Below are positions 25,096 to 34,009 of a stretch of 61,272 bases of DNA, piece after piece. The stretch is from positions 1 to 61,272 of the forward strand of contig JAEEQN010000015.1 of NCBI GenBank assembly GCA_016285345.1. The letters run 5' to 3'. Origin of the DNA: Victivallales bacterium. GTDB taxonomy: Bacteria; Verrucomicrobiota; Lentisphaeria; Victivallales; UBA1829. The stretch's first letter is position 1, and the number at the start of each line of letters is the position of its first letter. The position numbers and the translations under genes are program-made. The notes below the pieces were generated by a model. That model made no database searches. It was not told the DNA's origin and was given only the letters and a program-made list of their open reading frames with translations.

Positions 25096-26928
25096 TTACG
25101 GCTTCATCACGGCGATCGCCGTCTGGACGTTGCCGAACGGCGCACTCACGTGGATGCCCCTCACAACGGACCGGATGGCGTCGACTGCCTCGCGTGCGAT
25201 GGCGATGCCCTCCAGACGCTGTTCCTCGCGCGTTTCGGGGCGCGCCATGCGTGCCATCACGGAATCTGGGACGACCACGCCCGGTACCTCGTTCTTCATG
25301 AACTCGGCGTTGCGGAGGCTGGCGAGCGGCCAGATGCCGGCGATCACCGGGACGGAGCCGTCGGCGAGCGCGGGGACGGCTTCGATGAAGCGCAGAAGCG
25401 GGGCGGTGTCGAAGACCGGCTGGGTCACGACCGCCTCGGCTCCGGCGTCGATCTTCTCGCGGATGCGGCGGAGTTCGCGCTCCATGTCGATGGCGTTCGG
25501 GTCCGCGCCGACGAGGCAGAACGCGGCGGTCTGCTTGCCGATGGACTTGCCGCCGAAATCGACGCCGCGGTTCAGCGCGGCCTGTACCTTCACGGCGGCG
25601 ATGGAGTCGAGGTCGAACACGCCGGACGCGAACGGATAGTCACCGAGCTTCGGCGGATCGCCGGTGATGAACAGGATGTTGCGGATGCCCATGGCGGCGC
25701 AGCCGAGCAGGTCGGCCTGAATGCCGATCACGTTCTTGTCGCGGCAGCAGCAGTGCAGGACGGTCTCGATGCCGACTTCCTGCTGGATCTTGATCGCGGT
25801 CACGATGGTGGAAACGCGGGAACTCGCGCGCGGGCCGTCCGGGATGTTGATGACGTCGAAACCGGCCTCGGCGCAGACTTTCGCCTTGGCGATGGTCGTG
25901 TCGAGCAGGTAGCCCTGCGGCGGGACGATCTCGACCGCGTTCACCCACTTGCCGGAGGCGAGCTTCGCGGCGAAGGAGCTTTTTTCTGCGGCGGGAACGG
26001 GGTCCAGGAGCGGAACGGACGGTTCGGACGGCGCGATTTCGACCACGTTGGCGTGTTTCGCGAGCGGGCTCACGCTGCGCGCCATGTCGGCGATGTGCTC
26101 GGGCGAGGTGCCGCAGCAGCCGCCGATACCGCGCACGCCGAGCTGGGCGAAGCGCATGGCGTAGGTGGTGAAATACTCCGGACTGCACATGTAGAGCATG
26201 CGGTTGTCCACGCTGCGCGGAGTTCCGGCGTTGGGCTGGGCGATCACGGGGTAATTTTTGTCGATCAGCGGCAGGACGGTTTCGAGCGCACGGAGCATTG
26301 AGCCGGGGCCGCTGCAGCAGTTGAGGCCGACCGCGACCGGCTTGACCGGGGACGCGGCGATGCGTTTCAGGATGGCGGAGAAGGGTTCGCCCTTGGCCGT
26401 CTGTGCCTTTTCGTCCAGCGCGAAACTGAGCACGAACGGCACGCCGTCCGCGGATGACGCGGCGGCCTTCAGCGCGAGGTCGAGGTCGGCGAGGCTGGCG
26501 AGCGTCTCGAACATCAGGAAATCGGGCGCGGCCTTCGCGAGCACGGAGACCTGTTCGGAGAGGATGTCGAGCGGATTGAGGTACGACGGGAGTTCGCCGA
26601 CGGGACCGACGGACGCGGCGACCATGGCGTCGTCGCCCGCCACCTCGCGCGCAAGCTTGACGGCGGCTTCGTTGATCGCGGCGGTCTGTTCGGCGAGGCC
26701 GAACTTCATGAGCTTGGCGCGGTTCGCGCCGTAGGAATTGGTCGTGAGGACTTCGGCTCCGGCGTCGAGGTACGCCGTGTGGATGGCGCGGATCACGTCG
26801 GGCCGGGCGAGGCAGAGGTTTTCGAACGAGATGTTGACGAAGAAATTCCGCCGGTATATTTCGGTGCCCATCGCGCCGTCGAAGATCACGATGCGGTCGT
26901 GCAGGGCCTGCTGAAGAGTCTGTGACAT
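25096..26928 (-). CDS. Fused homocysteine S-methyltransferase / methylenetetrahydrofolate reductase
   Basis: This 610-aa two-domain protein is like B. subtilis YitJ. Residues 1-295 form the homocysteine methyltransferase barrel: FDGAMGTEIYRR, TNSYGANR, the zinc Cys in GLNCCSGPG and GGCCGTSPEHI. Residues about 325-610 form the MTHFR barrel: AVEIVPPQGYLLDT, FITGDPPKLGDYPFA, LVGADPNAID and VVTQPVFDT. It would make methyl-THF and possibly pass methyl groups to homocysteine. It sits between metH and the B12-type importer on the same strand. Its promoter overlaps the end of metH (26976-27005). Confidence 0.92.
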   Translation of the reverse strand: MSQTLQQALHDRIVIFDGAMGTEIYRRNFFVNISFENLCLARPDVIRAIHTAYLDAGAEVLTTNSYGANRAKLMKFGLAEQTAAINEAAVKLAREVAGDDAMVAASVGPVGELPSYLNPLDILSEQVSVLAKAAPDFLMFETLASLADLDLALKAAASSADGVPFVLSFALDEKAQTAKGEPFSAILKRIAASPVKPVAVGLNCCSGPGSMLRALETVLPLIDKNYPVIAQPNAGTPRSVDNRMLYMCSPEYFTTYAMRFAQLGVRGIGGCCGTSPEHIADMARSVSPLAKHANVVEIAPSEPSVPLLDPVPAAEKSSFAAKLASGKWVNAVEIVPPQGYLLDTTIAKAKVCAEAGFDVINIPDGPRASSRVSTIVTAIKIQQEVGIETVLHCCCRDKNVIGIQADLLGCAAMGIRNILFITGDPPKLGDYPFASGVFDLDSIAAVKVQAALNRGVDFGGKSIGKQTAAFCLVGADPNAIDMERELRRIREKIDAGAEAVVTQPVFDTAPLLRFIEAVPALADGSVPVIAGIWPLASLRNAEFMKNEVPGVVVPDSVMARMARPETREEQRLEGIAIAREAVDAIRSVVRGIHVSAPFGNVQTAIAVMKP

Positions 26929-26975
26929 GGGGTGGTTCCGCTGGTTTGATTGGTGTTAGCGTTTATTTCAGCTTA

Positions 26976-27005
26976 TTAATATGCCGTCTTTTTTCTATTT
27001 TTCAA
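26976..27005 (-). promoter_or_regulatory. Promoter of the MTHFR/importer unit
   Basis: Minus-strand TTGAAA (27000-27005), 18-bp spacer, TATTAA (26976-26981). It lies just after the metH stop, so the MTHFR-btuFCD set can be expressed apart from metH. Confidence 0.55.
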
Positions 27006-27006
27006 G

Positions 27007-30000
27007 TCATTTGGCGGGGAAAGTCGACTGCGACAGCAGGACTTTCATGCGCTCGACGGAGAATCCGCGGGCGGCGGCGAGCGCGGCGATCTGGTCGTCG
27101 CCGATGGGGCCGAGCGCGCGGTAATCCGCCCTCGGTTCGGGAATCACGAAGGCGCAGACCGAGGAGGGCGGCGACATCATGAAATTCGAGGTGAGTTCCA
27201 CGAATTCGTCCTGAATGTCGAACAGGTCGAGCAGATGGAATATCTCGCGTTTGAGGCTGTGGTCGGGCAGGACCGGATAGCCGGGCGCGGGCGCGATGCC
27301 GGACGGCGGATCGGACTCTTTCCTCCAGCCCCAGTCACAAGTGGAAATCCATTCGAAAAGCTCCGACGCGGCGGCGTCCGCCAGGAAATTCGCGAGTGTG
27401 CGGTCGAGCAGGGAAACGTAGTCGTCGCCGGGCGTCTCCGGGACTCTCACGGACAGCACGAACATGCCGAGCCAGTCGCCGATGAAGTCCGCGAGGGAAC
27501 GGCAGTCGCCGGTCTGGGCGCGCGGGAAGGTGATGACCGCGGAGTCGCCGACGCCGTCTTCGCGCAGCGTCCGGTGATGGCTGGTGAACACTTTGAACGA
27601 GTCGCCTTCGAGGCGTTCCACAGGGAAAATGCCCTCCCGGGACTCGATGGAGAACTTTGCCTCGGCGAGGCGCTTTTTCGCGTCCGCAATAAGGTTTCCG
27701 GCTGCATCGGACGGCGTTTTCCAGGCGCGTGCGAACGCGTCCCAGTCGAGCTTGCCGGCAAGTTCGGATACGTTAAAATAGCGCCCGCTCTCGACCTCGG
27801 GAGCATCAGTATCTTCTTCCCGCTTATACCGCGGGACGGGGCAGAACGGTTTTTTGCGGGATGCTTTCGCGCAGGCTTCCGCGTAGGGGATGAGCTCGGG
27901 GACGGCGCGTTTCGCGGCCTTCCCGGTCAGTTCGTCATAGAAAGAGCGTAACGATTCGAGGTAAGCGCCGCGTTTGTCCGGGTTCATGAGCGTGTTCACC
28001 ACGACCGCGGAATCCGAGGCGTCCGTGGTGTGGATGACCGGGCCGGAGTAGAGCGGCTGGAGCTTCAGCGCGGTGTGCAGCGCCGAGGTGGCGGCTCCGC
28101 CGACGAGGATCGGGGTCTTCAGGCCGCGCCGTTCGAACTCGGCGACCGTGCGCGCCATCTCGTCGAGCGAGGGCGTGATGAGCCCGCTGAGACCGACGAA
28201 ATCGGCGTGTTCGCGTTCGGCGGCGTCGGCGATCTCGTTGGCGGGGACCATCACGCCGAGGTCGTGGATCGCGCAGTTGTTGCACTGGAGCACGACCGAC
28301 ACGATGTTCTTGCCTATGTCGTGGACATCGCCCTTCACCGTGGCGAACACGCCGACCGGGCATTTCGCGCCGGACGAGGCGGATTTCGAGGCTTCGATCA
28401 CGGGCATCAGGACGGCGACCGCGCGCTTCATTACGCGGGCGGTCTTCACGACCTGCGGCAGGAACATCTTGCCCGCGCCGAAGAGCTCGCCGGTCTTCCG
28501 CATGCCGTCCATGAGCGGCCCCTCGACGATCGCCATCGGATCCGGGTACGCCGCGAGCGCTTCCGCCATGTCGGCGTCGACGAAGGAATCGTCCCCGCGC
28601 ACGAGCGAGGCGGCGATGCGTTCCGCGAGCGGGAGCGACCGCCATTCCGGGGCGGTCTCCGCGTCGGGTTTCGAGGTTGCGCCCGCGCTCTTCATGGATG
28701 CGGCGAGTTCGAGGAGGCGTTCCCCCGCGCCGGGCGATGTGTTGAGCACGACCGCTTCGACGGCGTCGCGGAGGTCGGCGGGGAGCATGTCGTAGTTGCC
28801 GAGCTGGGCGGCGTTCACGATGCCCATGGTCAGGCCGGCGTCGATGGCGTGCTTGAGGAAGACGGTATGGATTGCGCCGCGGATGAGGTCGTTGCCGCGG
28901 AACGAGAACGAGACGTTGCTGATGCCGCCGCTGATGCCGCAGAGCGGGAAGCGCCGGTGGAGTTCGGCGACGGACCGGATGAAGTCGGCGGCGTAGTTGT
29001 CGTGCCCGGCGATGCCGGTCGCCACGGCGAACACGTTCGGGTCCAGCACGATGTCCTCTTCGGCGAATCCCGCCTGTTCGGTCAGGAGCTTCACGGAGCG
29101 GGAAAGCGTTTCGATGCGGCGTTCGTAGCGGTCGGCCTGGCCTTTCTCGTCGAACGCCATCACGAGGACGGCCGCGCCGAGGCGGCGTATCTCGCGGGCT
29201 TTCGCGAGGAACGGCTCTTCGCCTTCCTTGAGGGAGATCGAGTTCACGATGGCGCGTCCCTGCACGCAGCGGAGCGCGGTGCGGACGACTTCCCAGTTCG
29301 AGGAGTCGATCATGAAAGGGACGGCGGCGATGTCGGGTTCGCCCGCGGCGTACAGCAGGAAACGTTTCATGGCGGCGGGCGCGTCGAGCAGGGCGTCGTC
29401 CATGTTGATGTCGATGATGGCCGCGCCGTTTTCGATCTGGTGGCGCGCGATCGCCATGGCGCCGGGCATGTCGTCCGCCTTGACGATGTTCAGGAACTTG
29501 CGGGATCCGGCCACGTTGGTGCGCTCGCCGATGTTGATGAAATTCTTGTCGCGGGAGGCGGTGAAGGCGTTGAGTCCGGAGAGCCGCAGGAGGCGCGGCT
29601 GAGGTTGCGGGATGCGCGGCTTCACGCCGTCGAGCGCCTTCGCGATGGCCGCGATGTGGGCGGGCGTCGTGCCGCAGCAGCCGCCCGCGATGTTGAGCTG
29701 TCCGGCGTCCGCCAGCGAACGGATCACGGCGGCCATCTGGTCGGGCGTCTGCGTGTATTTTCCCTCGACGTCCGGCAGTCCGGCGTTGGGGTGCGCGCTG
29801 ACCAGGAAGGGAGATTTCGCCGCCATTTCGGCGATGTGCGGACGGAGTTCCTCCGCACCGAGCGCGCAGTTGAATCCGACGGAGAAGAGACAGCGGGCGT
29901 GGGAGACGGAGATCAGGAAGGCTTCGGCGCACTGGCCGGAGAGCAGGCGTCCGCTGGCGTCGCTGAGCGTGGCGGAGACCATGACCGGGACGTCGCGTCC

Positions 30001-30609
30001 GCGGGACGCCATGGCCTCCTCGGCGGCGAAAAGCGCGGCCTTGCAGTTCAGCGTGTCGAATACGGTTTCGATCAGGATGATGTCCGCGCCCGCGTCGAGC
30101 ATGGCCTCCATGCATGTGCGGTAGGTCGCGGCGAGTTCGTCGAACGTGACGTCGCGGGCGGCGGGATCCTCCACGTCGGACGACATGCCCGCAGTGCGCC
30201 CGGTGGGGCCGACGCTTCCGGCGACGAGGCGCGGTTTGGACGGATCGCGGGCGGTGAACTCGTCGGCGACCTCGCGGGCGTTGCGCGTTCCGGCGAAGGC
30301 CAGGTCGTACACGCGGTCCTGCAATCCGTAGTCGAGCTGGGAGAACCAGTTCGAGTTGAACGTATTGGTCTCGATGATGTCCGCTCCGGCCTCAAGATAG
30401 GCGCGGTGCACGGATTTCACCAGGTCGGGACGCGTGATGTTCAGCACGTCGTTGTCTCCGGTCAGCGGGACCGGATGCGACGCGAATTCGCCGCCGTTGA
30501 AGTCCGCCGAGGTCGGGTGTCCGGCCTGAAGCATCGTGCCCATGGCGCCGTCCAGGACGAGTATTTTTTGAGCGGCGAGAGATCGGATTTCCTGTATGGT
30601 GAGCATCAT
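27007..30609 (-). CDS. metH: Cobalamin-dependent methionine synthase
   Basis: This 1200-aa protein has all four MetH modules. Homocysteine domain (1-325): LDGAMGTMLQ and zinc Cys GGCCGTTPAHI. Pterin domain (about 350-610): NIGERTNVAGSRKF. B12 domain: GDVHDIGKN with the cobalt-ligating His763, and SGLITPSLDEM. Activation (AdoMet) domain (about 900-1200): PAPGYPVLPDHSLK. It transfers methyl from methyl-THF to homocysteine through B12. Two adjacent ATG codons exist; the second (30606) is better spaced from GGAGG. Length is typical (about 1200). No B12 riboswitch is visible in the 150-bp leader. Confidence 0.97.
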   Translation of the reverse strand: MMLTIQEIRSLAAQKILVLDGAMGTMLQAGHPTSADFNGGEFASHPVPLTGDNDVLNITRPDLVKSVHRAYLEAGADIIETNTFNSNWFSQLDYGLQDRVYDLAFAGTRNAREVADEFTARDPSKPRLVAGSVGPTGRTAGMSSDVEDPAARDVTFDELAATYRTCMEAMLDAGADIILIETVFDTLNCKAALFAAEEAMASRGRDVPVMVSATLSDASGRLLSGQCAEAFLISVSHARCLFSVGFNCALGAEELRPHIAEMAAKSPFLVSAHPNAGLPDVEGKYTQTPDQMAAVIRSLADAGQLNIAGGCCGTTPAHIAAIAKALDGVKPRIPQPQPRLLRLSGLNAFTASRDKNFINIGERTNVAGSRKFLNIVKADDMPGAMAIARHQIENGAAIIDINMDDALLDAPAAMKRFLLYAAGEPDIAAVPFMIDSSNWEVVRTALRCVQGRAIVNSISLKEGEEPFLAKAREIRRLGAAVLVMAFDEKGQADRYERRIETLSRSVKLLTEQAGFAEEDIVLDPNVFAVATGIAGHDNYAADFIRSVAELHRRFPLCGISGGISNVSFSFRGNDLIRGAIHTVFLKHAIDAGLTMGIVNAAQLGNYDMLPADLRDAVEAVVLNTSPGAGERLLELAASMKSAGATSKPDAETAPEWRSLPLAERIAASLVRGDDSFVDADMAEALAAYPDPMAIVEGPLMDGMRKTGELFGAGKMFLPQVVKTARVMKRAVAVLMPVIEASKSASSGAKCPVGVFATVKGDVHDIGKNIVSVVLQCNNCAIHDLGVMVPANEIADAAEREHADFVGLSGLITPSLDEMARTVAEFERRGLKTPILVGGAATSALHTALKLQPLYSGPVIHTTDASDSAVVVNTLMNPDKRGAYLESLRSFYDELTGKAAKRAVPELIPYAEACAKASRKKPFCPVPRYKREEDTDAPEVESGRYFNVSELAGKLDWDAFARAWKTPSDAAGNLIADAKKRLAEAKFSIESREGIFPVERLEGDSFKVFTSHHRTLREDGVGDSAVITFPRAQTGDCRSLADFIGDWLGMFVLSVRVPETPGDDYVSLLDRTLANFLADAAASELFEWISTCDWGWRKESDPPSGIAPAPGYPVLPDHSLKREIFHLLDLFDIQDEFVELTSNFMMSPPSSVCAFVIPEPRADYRALGPIGDDQIAALAAARGFSVERMKVLLSQSTFPAK

Positions 30610-30684
30610 GAGCCTCCGTTGGATTCAGTATTTCGTTATGTCAAACCCCGCGGGGAGTTAAGCCGGACGCGGCCGTCCGCCGGT

Positions 30685-30720
30685 AAAAACAAAACGCCGG
30701 AAGCTCCGCAAGCCTCCGGC
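30685..30720 (-). terminator. Terminator after the PEGA-like lipoprotein gene
   Basis: Minus-strand GCCGGAGGCTT / AGCTTCCGGC stem (30696-30720, one mismatch), followed by GTTTTGTTTTTA. It separates the lipoprotein gene from metH. Confidence 0.75.
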
Positions 30721-30760
30721 GGAAGAGAATACGTTCTTCGGAAAGGAACGCGACGCGAAA

Positions 30761-31372
30761 TCAGTCTTTCGACTCAATCGAAATTTCGTCCGGATCGGCG
30801 GGAGCCGGTTTGTCAAGCGGTTCCTGGCTGACCACGGATGCGCCGTTTTTGTCTACGGAACGGATATCGGAAGTCCTCGCATTGGCGTCCGTAACGGGGA
30901 TCGCCGGCTGATTGATCACCTGGTTGTTGAGGTCACGCGCGACTTCCTGACGTTTGCGCTGGGTGGCTTCCTGTTCGATGGCGGATTCTTCGGGATCCGG
31001 GAGTGGCTGGAGATTGATTACGATGTTGCTCTCGGTGAAACGCCACGCGCCGTTGGTAAGAAGTCCGGCGGCGGGCAGGATGAAGATGCTGCCAAGCGCG
31101 TCCAGTTTGCCGGTGGAGCTGAGTTCACTGTCCACCGCGTAGTAGGCGGTGCGGTAGCCCGGTTTGTACGCCGTGATGAGAAGCGCGTCTCTGGTGGGCA
31201 CCTCAATGTACATGGGCGAAAGCATGTGGTATTCCGCACCGTTCGCGATGACGGCGGCGTCGCTCGGTGTGACCGTGACGGAGACGATCTGCTCGCCGCG
31301 GGCAAAGAAGGAGCAGCCGGAGGTGAGTGCCAGAAGGAGCGCGGAAAACACAGCAAGGAACATGTATTTCAT
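30761..31372 (-). CDS. Lipoprotein of unknown function, PEGA-like
   Basis: This 203-aa protein has a lipobox LTSGC with Cys20. Residues about 28-75 (VSVTVTPSDAAVIANG, then an aromatic-rich GYRTAYY stretch) resemble a PEGA-type beta domain, where a short sandwich presents a loop to the envelope. After a hydrophobic FILPAAGLL segment, the C-terminal 75 residues are charged and Pro/Ala/Asp-rich, probably disordered. The promoter is excellent (31422-31450) and a terminator follows. No enzyme motif is seen; a structural envelope role is inference. Confidence 0.7.
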   Translation of the reverse strand: MKYMFLAVFSALLLALTSGCSFFARGEQIVSVTVTPSDAAVIANGAEYHMLSPMYIEVPTRDALLITAYKPGYRTAYYAVDSELSSTGKLDALGSIFILPAAGLLTNGAWRFTESNIVINLQPLPDPEESAIEQEATQRKRQEVARDLNNQVINQPAIPVTDANARTSDIRSVDKNGASVVSQEPLDKPAPADPDEISIESKD

Positions 31373-31421
31373 TTGGATGAAATCCTTTCTGAAGTAGGAT
31401 AATGCGTAACCATATCAATAA

Positions 31422-31450
31422 ACTATAGCATAGAAATAAAGGGATTGCAA
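31422..31450 (-). promoter_or_regulatory. Promoter of the PEGA-like lipoprotein
   Basis: Minus-strand TTGCAA (31445-31450), 17-bp spacer ending ATGC, TATAGT (31422-31427): an extended -10 promoter. Confidence 0.7.
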
Positions 31451-31555
31451 GCAGGAAACATCTGTTTTCATGAAAAAAAATCAATTTCAGCGAAAAAACA
31501 GGGACGATACTTTCAAAAAACAACCTTTTTTCATGTTTTTTTCGGGGAAATCAGC

Positions 31556-31583
31556 TTGACAAATGACGCGGCGGAGTTACATT
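31556..31583 (+). promoter_or_regulatory. Promoter of the surface-glycan locus
   Basis: TTGACA (31556-31561), 16-bp spacer, TACATT (31578-31583). Because transcription would start near 31590, the upstream in-frame ATGs at 31563 and 31584 cannot be used from it. This supports the start at 31647. Confidence 0.65.
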
Positions 31584-31646
31584 ATGAAAAGAATTAGAAC
31601 GATACATCAATCGTACACCTCGTTTTGTGCGGACCAATCTACAGAT

Positions 31647-32804
31647 ATGAGCTCAAAAAAAACAGCAAGAACAAAATTCGCGGTCGGTCACTACCTGACG
31701 GAAAAACCGGACGATCCGAAATCGTTCGCCGAACTGGCGAAACGGTTTGCGCCCAGGCTTCGGGAGGTCTATTTTCCGTGGCCCGGCCTCTCGAACGCGC
31801 GCGCCAAGGTCTATGACAAGCCGGACGATGAAGAACGCATCGTGGCCGACCTGAAATACTGCCGTGAGCACGGCATGAAGCTGGATATCCTGGCGAACGC
31901 GACCTGCTACGGCGAGAAATCGTTCACGGAGGAGCAGCGGCTCCAGATCGTCGGGATCATCAGGCATCTGGACGAACTGGGGCTTTATCCGGAGATCGTC
32001 ACGACCACGTCGCCCTACATCGCGAAGGTCTTCAAACTGAATTTCCCGGACATCGAGGTCCGGGCGTCCGTGAACATGCGCCTGCGGAACACGCTTGCGC
32101 TGGAATATCTTGCGCCCCTTTACGATTCCTACTACATCTGCCGCGACGTCCAGCGCGATCTGCCGACGTTCCGGAAGATGGCCGCCTGGTGCAAAGACCA
32201 CGACAAGAAACTCTGCATGCTGGCGAACAGCGGCTGTGTCCGGAACTGCCCCTGGCAGGTCTTCCATGAAACGCTGCTCTCGCACAACTTCATAAAAGCC
32301 TGTGAGGAAATGGGGCCGCAGAAAATTGAATTGCTCTGCAATAACATTTTCCTTCAAAAGAAAACGCTGGCGAATTTCCTCCGCTGCAGCTGGATCCGCC
32401 CGGAAGACATTCATGTGTTCGAACCGGAACTTGAGACGATCAAGCTCTCGACCCGCGAAGCAAAGTATCCGATGGAGATCGTCGAGGCATACGTCAACGC
32501 TTCCTACGACGGCAACCTGCTGCGCCTGATGGATCCGTACGACGGGCTCGCATTCCGTCCGAACCGGGTCGACAACAAATCGTTTCCGGCGGACTGGGTG
32601 ACCAGCGGCATCGCCGCGAAATGCGCGGACAACTGTACGCACTGCGGGAAATGCGAACAGATTCTGGAACAGGTCCTGAAATACGACGTCGACCCGAATG
32701 CGCGCCTCGACGGTTTTTCTCTGGTGCACACGTTCGATCTGCTGGCGCCGAAAAAGAATAACAATTCGTCTTTGAGTCTGCCTCCGGAAGGGAAAGGGAA
32801 TTGA
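31647..32804 (+). CDS. Cys-rich U32-like (TIM-barrel type) protein, tandem copy 1
   Basis: This 385-aa protein belongs to a three-member family found only here in the window. Shared blocks are FAVGHY, EVYFPWPGL, LDILANATCYGE, SPYIAKVF, RASVNMRL, CRDVQRDLPT, MLANSGCVRNCPW (Cys197 and Cys201), SWIRPEDIH, IKLSTR, ASYDGNLL and a C-terminal CADNCTHCGKC (Cys326, 330, 333, 336). Alternating strands and an IRPED/KLSTR end resemble peptidase U32/UbiU-UbiV-type barrels, which can hold 4Fe-4S clusters; this assignment is from memory. The start at 31647 matches copy 3's N-terminus and lies downstream of the promoter, but no clear ribosome-binding site is seen. Function unknown. Confidence 0.72.
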   Translation: MSSKKTARTKFAVGHYLTEKPDDPKSFAELAKRFAPRLREVYFPWPGLSNARAKVYDKPDDEERIVADLKYCREHGMKLDILANATCYGEKSFTEEQRLQIVGIIRHLDELGLYPEIVTTTSPYIAKVFKLNFPDIEVRASVNMRLRNTLALEYLAPLYDSYYICRDVQRDLPTFRKMAAWCKDHDKKLCMLANSGCVRNCPWQVFHETLLSHNFIKACEEMGPQKIELLCNNIFLQKKTLANFLRCSWIRPEDIHVFEPELETIKLSTREAKYPMEIVEAYVNASYDGNLLRLMDPYDGLAFRPNRVDNKSFPADWVTSGIAAKCADNCTHCGKCEQILEQVLKYDVDPNARLDGFSLVHTFDLLAPKKNNNSSLSLPPEGKGN

Positions 32805-32806
32805 AT

Positions 32807-33979
32807 ATGAAAAGGCCATCTTATCAGTTTAAGGAAAATACCTTCCCGGTCCGGTATTCCCGGACACTCCGGATCGGGGGAATGGTTCCAGAAAACAAGC
32901 GCAGGTTCGCATTCGGTTATTTCTTCGAAAAACGGTCCGGTATCACCTTCCGCGGTCTGGCCGAACAATACGCGCCGTTCCTGCAGGAAGTCTACTTCCC
33001 GTGGCCCGGACTGCTTTCCGCACGCGAAATTGAGGGGGATCCCGTTCCTCTCAGGAAACAGCTCATTGACGACATGCGGTTCTGCCGTTCCAAGGGGATG
33101 AAACTGGATCTCCTCATCAACGCGACCTGCTACGGCGACAATGCCGTTACGAAGCTGCAGCGGGAGGACTATCTCGCGAATCTGGCGGAAATGGACAAGG
33201 CCGGCATCCTGCCGGAAATCATCACCACGACGTCGCCTTACATCGCGACCATCACGAAACGGTTCAACGCGTCTATCGACCGCCGGGCGTCCGTAAACAT
33301 GCGCCTGAATTCCACGCTCGCCATGGAATACGTGTCCGACGAGTTCGATTCGTTCTATCTCTGCCGCGATCTTCAGCGCGATCTGCCGACCGTGAAAATG
33401 TTCGCCGAATGGGGCAAAAAGAACGGAAAGAAGATATGCATGCTGGCGAACAGCGGCTGCCTGCGCTATTGCCCGTGGCAGACGTTCCATGAAACTCTGC
33501 TTGCGCACAATTTCCAGCATATTTTCGACGAAGCGAGGAAACTCAATCTCCCGACGACCCTGTGCGTCGGGCTTGCCCAGTCCAAACAGTTCGAGGAAAT
33601 TCTCCGCGCGTCCTGGATCCGTCCGGAGGATCTGCATCGGTACGATCCGTATGTTTCCGTCTACAAGCTCTCCACGCGCGAAGCTCCCTGGCCCGACCTG
33701 ATCCTGAGGGCATATACCACCGGTTCCTATGACGGCGATCTGCTTAAGATACTGGATCCTGACTTTTCGTTCTTCGTCCGCCCGGACATCTTCGACAACA
33801 AGGCGTTCCCGAAAGAATGGAGCGAGGGGAAGATCGCGGGCAAATGCGCCATTGACTGTACGCACTGCGGAAAATGCACCGAGGTCCTGAAGCTTGTCTA
33901 CAAGCGCGATCCCGATCTGCCTGACTATTCCAAATACTCTTTCCCGACCCCCAAACCGCTCAGAATGCCCGGCTGCTGA
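32807..33979 (+). CDS. Cys-rich U32-like protein, tandem copy 2
   Basis: This protein of about 390 aa is a paralog of its neighbours. It has an additional N-terminal stretch of about 20 residues before FAFGYFFEKRSG. It keeps EVYFPWPGL, LDLLINATCYGD, TTTSPYIATI, RRASVNMRL, YLCRDLQRDLPT, MLANSGCLRYCPW, SWIRPEDLH, YKLSTREAPWPD and CAIDCTHCGKC. All six motif Cys are retained, suggesting a preserved cofactor site. The ATG at 32807 is preceded by GGAAAGGGAA; a TTG at 32801 in the same frame is less likely. It begins 2 nt after the copy 1 stop. Confidence 0.72.
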   Translation: MKRPSYQFKENTFPVRYSRTLRIGGMVPENKRRFAFGYFFEKRSGITFRGLAEQYAPFLQEVYFPWPGLLSAREIEGDPVPLRKQLIDDMRFCRSKGMKLDLLINATCYGDNAVTKLQREDYLANLAEMDKAGILPEIITTTSPYIATITKRFNASIDRRASVNMRLNSTLAMEYVSDEFDSFYLCRDLQRDLPTVKMFAEWGKKNGKKICMLANSGCLRYCPWQTFHETLLAHNFQHIFDEARKLNLPTTLCVGLAQSKQFEEILRASWIRPEDLHRYDPYVSVYKLSTREAPWPDLILRAYTTGSYDGDLLKILDPDFSFFVRPDIFDNKAFPKEWSEGKIAGKCAIDCTHCGKCTEVLKLVYKRDPDLPDYSKYSFPTPKPLRMPGC

Positions 33980-34009
33980 ATATTCCCGCAAATCCGGAGA
34001 TCATCTTCC

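Noticed and set aside
30639-30644. TTGACA (minus strand) as -35 of a metH promoter
   Set aside because: No acceptable -10 lies 15-19 bp downstream, so the metH promoter is left unassigned.
30610-30760. B12 or SAM riboswitch in front of metH
   Set aside because: The interval holds only a terminator for the preceding gene and a short leader; no box-like conserved segments were seen.
31563-31646. N-terminal extension of the first U32-like protein (MTRRSYIMKRIRT...)
   Set aside because: It overlaps the -35/-10 promoter elements and has no counterpart in copies 2 and 3. The likeness of MKRIRTI to the start of the metalloprotease at 1034 seems to be chance.
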